A stretch of 64,000 nucleotides of DNA from Ostrinia nubilalis (taxonomy: Eukaryota > Arthropoda > Insecta > Lepidoptera > Crambidae), in NCBI RefSeq assembly GCF_963855985.1, contig NC_087100.1:2391001-2455000 (forward strand), read 5' to 3'. Shown here one piece after another: positions 57,069-64,000 of the stretch; the first letter of the stretch is position 1, and every line of letters begins with the position of its first letter. The notes under the pieces were generated by a model, which saw only the letters and a list, made by a program, of their open reading frames with translations, was not told the DNA's origin and did no database searches. The position numbers and the translations under genes are program-made.

Positions 57069-57396
57069 TAGGGGAGACCGAGGTGAGTTGCAACACAGGA
57101 GAGTTGTGACATTCTCGATTTGTTGGAACTTATTAACTACTAGTGAGCTCGTAACAGGTACTCCCGTATTCACAAACATTACTATGAGGTCTCACAGTGC
57201 GAGTGGATGCATAGGGTCACACACGAACCAATCACAGAGCTCTATTCAACGCTGTGAGTTCGATTTGCTGCTTCACTTAAGCAAGTAGTGGCGTGTTAGT
57301 GGCGCGTTGTTGCGAGCTGATAGCTAGTTAATAAGTTTTCAAAAAATTTACAATGTCACCACTCTCCTCTGTTACAACTCACCTCGGTCTCCCCTA
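57069..57396. mobile_element. Fold-back MITE with another MITE nested inside
   Basis: TAGGGGAGACCGAGGTGAGT at 57069 is inverted at 57396. The arms (57069-57157; about 57307-57396) match over some 85 bases with moderate divergence. TA at each end may be the target duplication (mariner-type) or part of the repeat. The centre holds a copy of the 48.9-kb MITE. Confidence 0.78.
57162..57286. mobile_element. Right-truncated copy of the CCCGTATTCACAAAC MITE
   Basis: CTCCCGTATTCACAAACATT ACTATGAGGTCTCACAG through GCTTCACTTAAGCAAG matches 48892-49025 well, but the right inverted repeat is missing. Nested in the fold-back element 57069-57396, so it is probably the later arrival. Confidence 0.75.
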
Positions 57397-57525
57397 CCAA
57401 ACATTGACAAAAGCGCCAACTAGTTATCAAGCCAGTTAGTATGGCGGCAAACTTCGATACGACAAATCTCATTGTTCCGAGGCTGCACAAAGGGCTTGTT
57501 ATTCTGAAGGAGTGGTGCAGCGTTG

Positions 57526-57888
57526 TAAGGCTAAGAACTCACGGCGCGATTTTCACCCGCGCGGCGGCGGTTGTGGAATTGCGGTTTTATTTCAAAACTT
57601 TTTTTGAAGGGACGCGCGCTGGTAGCTTGAGGAGCTTTTCCAGCTTCACCGGGCAGAGTGGCGAGTACAGAAGGTACTCTAGCCGTTTGGCGATCGTCGG
57701 TGCGCGGACCGACGTTCGCGATCGGGCCGTATCGAGCGCATAAGGCGCCCGATCAGTGGCGAACCCAACTAGAGGGTTGCCCACCGCGGTGTTAGACCAA
57801 GGTCCAGCCTACGGCAGGCTCACTCTAGTGGGCCCGATCGAGGGGAAACGGGCGCTGGTGAAAATCGCGCCGTGAGTTCTTAGCCTAA
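57526..57888. mobile_element. 357-bp GC-rich MITE with TAA duplication (PIF/Harbinger-like)
   Basis: Element 57529-57885 begins GGCTAAGAACTCACGGCGCG and ends in the near-perfect inverse (about 33 bp, one mismatch seen: CACCC versus CACCA). TAA flanks each end (57526-57528, 57886-57888). GGC-type ends plus TAA fit PIF/Harbinger. The interior is strikingly GC-rich against AT-rich flanks and lacks a transposase. Confidence 0.85.
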
Positions 57889-58113
57889 GTCTCAGTTGTC
57901 GCCGTATTGCCCTTTCATTAAAGTTTAATTGAGTTAATATTTAGTCGCGCACGAGATGCAATTGTTTTTGCGAATGCGACATGCATGCTTTATGTTAACA
58001 TGTACTGAACAGCAACAGCTCACACTCTTCTGGTTATAACTAGTTTTTGCTCAAAAAGAATGAGAGGACGAAAAACTTAAGCGGGATGAGATCTGCAGGT
58101 TGAGTTGATGGAT
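57889..58113. other. No assignable feature
   Basis: Short spacer between a MITE and an RTE fragment. Confidence 0.4.
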
Positions 58114-58207
58114 TATCATCATCATCATTTCAGCCATAGGACGTCCACTGCTGAACAAAGGCCTCCCCCAATGACTTCCAGATTGACTGGTTGGCAGCGA
58201 CCTGCAA
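58114..58207 (-). pseudogene. RTE-clade LINE 3' end fragment, GATGAT-tail subfamily
   Basis: TATCATCATCATCATTTCAG, CCATAGGACGTCCACTGCTG and GCCTCCCCCAATGACTTCCA, the minus-strand C-terminal codons and tail of the RTE family. Confidence 0.75.
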
Positions 58208-59369
58208 TGGATAGTTCTCCCATTAGACCGATTTTTCTCTAAGTAGTTATCATGCGGGATTGATCACCTCTCCTATAGTACTCGTATGAAAAATGGACAA
58301 GAATTTCCTTATTTCGCCTTTATTGGGATATTTATCGTTGATTATGCATCAGTTACCCCACATCCCACCAGTCCCACGCCCACGGTAATGGCCGGCCCCC
58401 GCGGAGAAACAGAACTGCAATCCGCATTGTGTGCACACTTTATTTGACAAGGCAAGTCGTCCCGATCCGTGGAGTAGTTATGGCAAGTCTTAGCAACAGA
58501 CGGGGATATAATATTGCAAATAGCGAGGAAAAATTGATGAAGTATGATAAACTTGTGATGTGTAAACGTATCTGTGATTGCAATCCAAGCTCTTGCTCTA
58601 TATTTTTAGTTAACTATGATAAAAGTAACGTCTTTATTTCAGCTCTAAATAGCTGAACCAATTCAACAGTAAGTTTTTGTCGTAAAGAAAATAAAAAATA
58701 AACCCTAAAAGGGATAAAAGGTTGTATGGAGAACACAGAACTTTTGAAAGTAGACACATGAAAACTAAAGCCAGAACTGAAAGACATTTTAAAGTAAGTT
58801 TACAAACTAGTAACACCTACTGTGAAGTAACTATGATAACACAGGGATTCGATTTAATGTCAACTTTATTAGATAATTATCATGTCTTGTTAATAAGTCG
58901 CACTACGGAGACTTAGTAAAGATATTTGTTTACGTTCTCACACTACCAATGAAAATGTCATGTTAGGGGTCAAATTGTCACTAAAATACTTTAACTACCT
59001 ACTACTTTAATTAGGTTGTTAGCTTCTATTTGATGGGCTAGTGAATGGTCTATCAAAAAACAATGTTTCAGACTTAATCCCGTACTTATATACGAGTACG
59101 GTCTACCTTGCCTTTAAGCGTGGGTCAGAAAATGCTACCAGGTCAAATGATTTTGAAATATTATGTTATAAAATTCATATTACCTTAAGCGGAATAAGAA
59201 GGTATCTAATTAAGCTAAATCAGAAGTCTTCAACTGCTATAAAGTCTGACCCCAGTTCTTTTGACCCACGCGACAGGTGACCTGACTTAGAACGTAAAAC
59301 TTTAAACTATTGAAGTTTCTATTGATTACTTTAGTAATTTATTATGATGAGATGTGATTTAACCTAACC
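58208..59369. other. No assignable feature
   Basis: AT-rich; open frames of 60-79 codons without a recognisable domain. Confidence 0.4.
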
Positions 59370-59442
59370 GCCTCTGTAGTCTAGTAGTAAGACCACCTGC
59401 TTCAAATCCAGAGGGCCCGGGTTTGATTCCCAATGGGGGCAG
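59370..59442 (+). ncRNA. tRNA(Glu)-like SINE head (Pol III promoter)
   Basis: GCCTCTG can pair with TGGGGGC over all seven acceptor positions (three G-U). GTCT-AGTAGTA-AGAC is a perfect D-arm. GGGTTTGATTCCC is a good B-box/T-loop. The anticodon arm is damaged (CTTCAAA loop, broken stem), so it is not a functional tRNA. The D-arm resembles tRNA-Glu. Confidence 0.65.
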
Positions 59443-59828
59443 ATTTTTCGTTCGGTTTGGTTTGGTGGTAGAGTTTAGAGCTTGTTCTAAGTCTGCCTGT
59501 CTAGCTACCCCACCATCTTATCTAAGTTTGTCACCATAACAACATTATTAACAGCATTGTTGTATTGCGGAAGTTAGAGGTAAGATAGCCAGTTTCTCTA
59601 TTGTTGAGGATTCCGGGTGATGCTCGCTTCCACCTTCGACCTGATCATCACTTTTGGTTGGTGGTAGGGCTTGCTCTAAGTCTGCCTGGCTAGCTACCCC
59701 ACCATCTTACTTATGTATGTTTGTCACCTTAACAATATTGTTAACAGGATTGTTGTGCTCGTTAGTTAGAGTTAAGATAGCCAGTTCCTCTGTGGTTGAG
59801 TATTCCGGGTGATGCTCGCTTCCACTTT

Positions 59829-59920
59829 ATTTATTTATTTATTTATTTATACTTCAATGCCAAAAATATTAACATTAGGCGAACTTAATGCCATAAGGCA
59901 TTCTCATCCAGTCATCAGAT
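59829..59920 (-). mobile_element. 92-bp LINE 3' end nested in the SINE
   Basis: The minus strand reads GAGAATGCCTTATGGCATTA AGTTCGCC and ends in TAAA repeats (plus-strand TTTA x6, 59826-59849). CACTTT at 59823-59828 and 59921-59926 is a target duplication: removing the insert restores the SINE sequence seen in the first body copy. Extreme 5' truncation. Confidence 0.82.
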
Positions 59921-59958
59921 CACTTTCGGCCTGATCATCACTTTCCATCAGGTGAGAG

Positions 59959-60001
59959 TTATCCACAACGAGGTGGTTGCAGACCACCTCGTTGTGGATA
60001 A
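59959..60001. repeat. Perfect 19-bp hairpin at the SINE 3' end
   Basis: TTATCCACAACGAGGTGGT (59959-59977), loop TGCAG, ACCACCTCGTTGTGGATAA (59983-60001). No mismatch. It directly precedes the A run that would prime reverse transcription. Confidence 0.92.
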
Positions 60002-60140
60002 AAAAACATCTATGGAACCTTCTGCGATTGGGTTTAACTTACATTTTCGCATATCTGTGTTATTGGTTAGGTCACAAACAAATAACTTCAAACTTTGTAG
60101 GAGCCTTCAGTTAGTTATACACATAGTATTATATGTATAG
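60002..60140. other. No assignable feature
   Basis: AT-rich spacer between the SINE and the next palindromic element. Confidence 0.4.
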
Positions 60141-60412
60141 TATACAGGGTGTTAGGTAAATGGGTATATGAGCCGACACTAGCCCATGTTAACATGGGCA
60201 TATAAATGGTATGGTGAAGTCAGAAAATTGATATCTCCATTTTAATTATTTTAATTTTCATACAAATCGGATTTTATAAAATTTATTTTGTATGAAAATT
60301 TAAAAAAATAAAATGATGATATCAAATTTCTGACTTCACCATACCATTTATATGCCCATGTTAACATGGGCTAGTGTCGGCTCATATACCCATTTACCTA
60401 ACACCCTGTATA
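60141..60412. mobile_element. 264-bp palindromic MITE, CAGGGTG ends, TATA flanks
   Basis: The element 60145-60408 starts CAGGGTGTTAGGTAAATGGG and is inverted almost to its centre (arms about 120 bp, central loop about 20). Each arm holds the 16-bp perfect palindrome CCCATGTTAACATGGG. TATA flanks both sides. Ends and flanks resemble the 24.6-kb fold-back element, suggesting the same transposase family. Confidence 0.87.
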
Positions 60413-61476
60413 GTCTGCTCCACTAGTCTATCTATTCCTTATCGTGTCACGCGGCTCTATGCTGGAAATGTATTAAATGAGACGTAATACGTGATAAATA
60501 TTGCCGATTTCCTTATACATGACCTCGACAAAAAAGTCCTGATAAGAAATAACTATTTGGCTATCTCACGTCGCCTCTGTTTTTTGGGTTCTGCAGTCGA
60601 ATATTCAACACAGATGATGGAGAAAAAGAAAACATACCCTACTTGTTTTTAATACTAGCTGTGCCCGTGACTTCGTACGTGTTTTCGACCAACTCATTTA
60701 TTCTTTATCTCAGTTATTTCTCTCTTAGTAGAGCGGTCGTGATCACGCTGAGACTTCCACGTTTGTAGAGACGGACACAGCTCTTTGCCCAATCTCTCGC
60801 CATCTCTCATATGTCTGCTCTTTTACATTACTTACATTTATCTTAATTTTCTTTTTAATTATCTAAATTTTTTTGTAAAATTTTCGTAAAAAATATTATC
60901 ATTCATATTTTCTTCAAGTCTTTTTCGAGTTGCATCACAACGAATCATATTCATATATATTTTTATTTTTTCTTAAATGGTGTCCACCCGTGCGAAGCCG
61001 GGGCAGGTCATAGATAAAGTAACTTTAAGAAAGTTTCAAGAGGAGGAATAGCCTTGTCAACTTTTCAGAGAAATAGGGAATTTATAATATAGCAACTTAT
61101 GCAAATTCCCTATTTCTCTAAAAAGCCATTTCAGGCCTATACGAGTACACACGAACATTATTCGAATGCCGCCGCCTGCGGATATTGCGTAATTTTGCTG
61201 GCGAAGATATTACACACTACAAAGTTACAGGTATTTTATTGAGCACATACACGGTGTCTCGTAAAGTGAAAATTATGTTCGGACGAAAATGCTAAATAAA
61301 GAAATAACTATTAAATTAAATATCCTTGGACGTTTTACACATTGCATGGTATAAAGATACTACAAAATATCGTACACATGTAATATTCCATTAAACATAC
61401 TTATTAATAAATACTTTGTTTTAAATAAAGGAATCACTCACATTTTAAAAAGGTCATATCACATACTAATACTCAA
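60413..61476. other. No gene; fragments of the 'CTTCGTACG' repeat
   Basis: TAATACTAGCTGTGCCCGTG ACTTCGTACG at about 60651 and CACCCGTGCGAAGCCGGGGC at about 60988 look like the two edges of a dispersed lepidopteran repeat. The interior is not recognisable. Confidence 0.4.
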
Positions 61477-61531
61477 TTATCATCATTTCAGCCATAGGAC
61501 GTCCACTGCTATACATAAGCCTCACAATGAC
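61477..61531 (-). repeat. RTE-clade tail remnant
   Basis: TTATCATCATTTCAGCCATA and GGACGTCCACTGCTATACAT, then degenerate. Confidence 0.6.
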
Positions 61532-62250
61532 TACAGATGCACCGATTAATATTAATGTACTCAATATCGATTCATTACATAAATACATACGAATATGTCC
61601 AAATTCTTAACAGTTGACTTCTGGAATACAAACCACAAATATGTAATCCTGACTCCCGACTCTCACTTCCTAAGACGTGCCTCCGTTAATTTGTATTTGT
61701 TGATAATTATCAACAACCAGTGACACAACAAGGCATTCGCCCCCCTATTGCTATGCGGCTTGGGCCTATTTTCACACGCGTTATCACGATAACCGTATCT
61801 TATCGGAATGTGATTAACCCACTTCGCAGTTATGTTATAAAACATAACGTTTTGAAATATTTGTTTGTAAGGAATCACTCATAATGTTGGGCAACGTGAC
61901 TGAAACTTGAAGCGTTCCCGTTTGGGTATTCAGCTATTTTTGTAATAAATTTTCGTCATATTGTTTAGGAAAAGTTTAAAGAGTACCTTTTGGAAATGAC
62001 TGCTTACTGCAAGAGTATTGAAATGTCTTCGTCTGAGATCCTATTATTTTAAGCAACAGTAAGAGAGTACTCCATCTTAGAACTCATCATCACTTTATGT
62101 AGCTGTCTTCAGGATTACCATGGTTTTGCAAAACTCGATCTTACATAAAAATAGGCCCTACTCACATATTTAAACGGAGCAGAATGAAATTATGCAATTA
62201 ATCTTGTTGATTTGGTATGTCAGGAGCGACACTGACTTGTCCGGTCAGCT
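61532..62250. other. No assignable feature
   Basis: AT-rich, nothing recognised. Confidence 0.4.
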
Positions 62251-62320
62251 TCATCATCATTCAGCTTTTAGCAGTCCAATGATGGACATAGGCATCCATC
62301 CTCTGCACAGCAAGTGACTT
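62251..62320 (-). repeat. Possible RTE-related tail, third subfamily
   Basis: TCATCATCATTCAGCTTTTA GCAGTCCAATGATGGACATA GGC resembles the RTE tail logic (ATC repeat, then 'CAGTCCA.TG.TGGACATAGGC') but with different sequence. Confidence 0.45.
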
Positions 62321-62394
62321 TTCGCAAGTCATCACAATACAGTATACATACCTCTAACAACTCGTGGGGCGCAACGAAATGTAACTTACGCCGA

Positions 62395-62515
62395 TGACAT
62401 CATATACATTACATAACGTTGTTTCAACAAAATCCGTTCAGTAGTTTTTGCGTGAAAGTGTAACAAACATCCAGACATCCAAACTTTCGCATTTATAATA
62501 TATTAGTAGGATCAT
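62395..62515 (+). repeat. Lepidopteran 'TTCGCATTTATAATATTAGT' repeat, 3' portion
   Basis: AAAATCCGTTCAGTAGTTTT TGCGTGAAAGTGTAACAAAC, then ACTTTCGCATTTATAATATA TTAGTAGGAT. Cleanest copy of this end in the window. Confidence 0.7.
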
Positions 62516-62705
62516 GAAAATAGGTACCTATATGTTTTTACGCATACCGACTCCACATAACTGATAACCGAATGCACTTTTATCAATAACACCGAAATAA
62601 ACAAAAAATGCACGTGATTGACACAATCGAGGTAGGAACAGAAACATCTATTGATAAATGATGACTTTACTGAAGCAAATAAGAAATCGTAATCCTAGGA
62701 CATTC

Positions 62706-62788
62706 AATCATCATCATTTCAGTCACAGGACAGAACGTCCACTGCTCTGAACATAGGCCTCCCCCAATGATTTCCATACTGACCGGTT
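62706..62788 (-). repeat. RTE-clade 3' end fragment with a small internal insertion
   Basis: TCATCATCATTTCAGTCACA GGACAGAACGTCCACTGCTC TGAACATAGGCCTCCCCCAA. It carries a few extra bases relative to the 21.7-kb copy. Confidence 0.7.
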
Positions 62789-62955
62789 GGGCTACCTATA
62801 CATAATTCTAGAACATTACTTCACCTGATACTCAACTTAGGAAAGATTTTATTATTCTCGCGCTCATCATGCTAACATTTGCCGTGAACGGGATTCGAAC
62901 CTATCTCGAAACGCAAATAGGCCAAGCAGCCAAATGAAATCGGTTTTTTACTTTG

Positions 62956-63248
62956 AAAAATAAAACCGACTCCAAAAAACCTACACTAAAACGTAGAAAA
63001 ATAATTACTAATTACCTACTTATTTATTAGGACGAATTATTAATATTTATGTAGGTATACCATGATTGATACTTCTGGAGTCGGTGCCAAGATTATGAAA
63101 CATGTAAAGTTTGCCTGCACCGACTCCAAAAGTATCAATCATGGTATACCTACATAAATATTAATAATTCGTCCTAATAAATAAGTAGGTAATTAGTAAT
63201 TATTTTTCTACGTTTTAGTGTAGGTTTTTTGGAGTCGGTTTTATTTTT
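62956..63248. mobile_element. Near-perfect palindromic element, 132-bp arms
   Basis: The arm 62956-63087 (AAAAATAAAACCGACTCCAA...) is inverted at 63117-63248 with only one mismatch noticed (CTTCTGG versus CTTTTGG); the loop is 29 nt. The motif GGAGTCGGT appears at both the outer and inner ends of the arms. The flanking region shares AGTCGGTT with the 63.7-kb end of the adjacent tandem array, so the two may be one composite repeat. Confidence 0.88.
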
Positions 63249-63343
63249 TTTTATAAAATTTTACTTATTTCTTGCTTTTTAGTTAACTAATTATTACCTT
63301 GATGTTAGCACTGAAGGTAAGCAGTACACTGAGACCAAAAAAA

Positions 63344-63737
63344 ATTGGTTCATAATCAGCGGAGATATTGCGTATAAAAAAGTTCATCCCCAATTTTCCA
63401 CCCTTGGGGGTGAAATATTTTCTTCAAATTCGCATGAAACCACCCTTTTGATAATACCTATTCAACAAAAAAATAATCGTTCAAATTGGTTTATAATCGG
63501 CGGAGATATTGCGTAAAAAAAAGTTCATCCCCAATTTTCCACCCTTGGGGGTTTTTTTTTTATTATTAAATTTAAATGGGACCACCCTTGAGGTATTACC
63601 TATACGTCGAAAAAAGATTTGTTCAAATCGGTTCATAATTAGCGGAGTTATCGCGTAACAAACATAGAAAAAAAAAAAAAAAAAAAAACATACGGGTCGA
63701 ATTGAGAACCTCCTCCTTTTTTGAAGTCGGTTGAAAA
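63344..63737. repeat. Three-copy tandem repeat, period about 141 bp
   Basis: ATTGGTTCATAATCAGCGGA at 63344, ATTGGTTTATAATCGGCGGA at 63485 and ATCGGTTCATAATTAGCGGA at 63627, each followed by GATATTGCGTA- or GTTATCGCGTA-like sequence. The first two continue into GTTCATCCCCAATTTTCCAC CCTTGGGGG. The third runs into an A-rich tract and ACATACGGGTCGAATTGAGA ACCTCCTCC, a familiar lepidopteran retroposon end. Confidence 0.8.
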
Positions 63738-63749
63738 GAGGCTGACAAT

Positions 63750-63882
63750 AATAGTGACTTGAGTTTCTTGCGCTGCTTTTTCTCAGCACTGGCCCATAAT
63801 ACTGTCCCCGATGCAATGGTAGGGTTGGGACTGTTATTTGGAAGCCTACTTGTATAAATAAACGGTTTGATTTGATTTGATA
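63750..63882 (+). repeat. Retroposon 3' tail family, copy 4
   Basis: AATAGTGACTTGAGTTTCTT GCGCTGCTTTTTCTCAGCAC, GATGCAATGGTAGGGTTGGG, then AATAAACGGTTTGATTTGAT TTGAT. AATAAA and a TTTGA-type repeat tail mark the 3' end. Confidence 0.7.
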
Positions 63883-64000
63883 AGTTATTACGACAAAACA
63901 ATAAAGATGATCACATAAATAAGGAGTCTAATTTTTTAATATTCAACATTAAAGTTCTTCACAACAATGTTTACGTGATAAGAAGCCGTCGTACCCAGTC
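63883..64000. other. No assignable feature
   Basis: AT-rich end of the window. Confidence 0.4.

Larger units (their letters stand above)
59370..60007 (+). mobile_element. tRNA-headed SINE with duplicated body
   Basis: The head (59370-59442) is tRNA-like. Two copies of a body follow: 59458-59652 and 59653 to about 59960. Both contain TCTAAGTCTGCCTG, TAGCTACCCCACCATCTTA, AAGATAGCCAGTT and CCGGGTGATGCTCGCTTCCA. The second copy ends CATCACTTTCCATCAGGTGA and then a perfect hairpin and an A run. The second body is interrupted by a 92-bp LINE tail (59829-59920). A dimeric body is an unusual layout. Confidence 0.8.

Noticed and set aside
59370..59442. A functional tRNA gene
   Set aside because: Anticodon stem broken and joined to a SINE body; kept as a SINE head.

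Overview
This window looks like nuclear DNA of a moth or butterfly (Lepidoptera), probably intergenic or deep intronic. It is AT-rich, has no operons, and shows no convincing exon of a host gene. What can be read is almost entirely mobile DNA. The lepidopteran call rests on many fragments of families common in that order: the retroposon tail reading (on one strand) CATCATTTCAGCCATAGGAC, the 'TTCGCATTTATAATATTAGT' repeat, a tRNA-headed SINE, and the 'ACATACGGGTCGAATTGAGA' tail. These family assignments come from memory, not from a database search.

Layout. 1-5.2 kb: scattered LINE fragments and one TA-flanked terminal-inverted-repeat element. 5.5-9.4 kb: an older inverted-repeat unit holding three copies of a 105-bp tandem repeat; into its right arm an R1-clade LINE has jumped (6466-9348, minus strand) with a 41-nt poly(A) tail, a perfect 14-15 bp target duplication and an unbroken 838-codon reading frame lacking the endonuclease. 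13.4-18.8 kb: a near-intact CR1-like LINE (plus strand) with a PHD-finger/coiled-coil ORF1, an endonuclease-RT ORF2 and, between them, an unexpected 241-codon hydrophobic open frame whose ATG overlaps the ORF1 stop and whose stop overlaps the ORF2 start. 18.8-24.5 kb: sparse repeats. 24.6-26.4 kb: a 1.8-kb fold-back element with 543-bp arms and a hAT-type MITE nested in its centre (8-bp duplication). 26.4-47 kb: mostly unassigned sequence with LINE fragments and one notable pair of 14-bp palindromes (RFX/X-box-like) at 27.7 kb. 47-64 kb: dense MITEs, a 1.6-kb inverted-repeat element with 6-bp duplications, RTE fragments, a dimeric SINE with a 92-bp LINE nested in it, and two further near-perfect palindromes.

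How the parts work together. The two LINEs are self-contained retrotransposition units (RNA-binding ORF1 plus enzymatic ORF2); the SINE and MITEs are non-autonomous and would depend on enzymes encoded elsewhere. Insertions within insertions give a relative age order: SINE before the 92-bp LINE tail; 1.8-kb fold-back before the hAT MITE; 5.5-kb inverted-repeat unit before the R1 element. The most unusual item is the third open frame in the CR1-like LINE.
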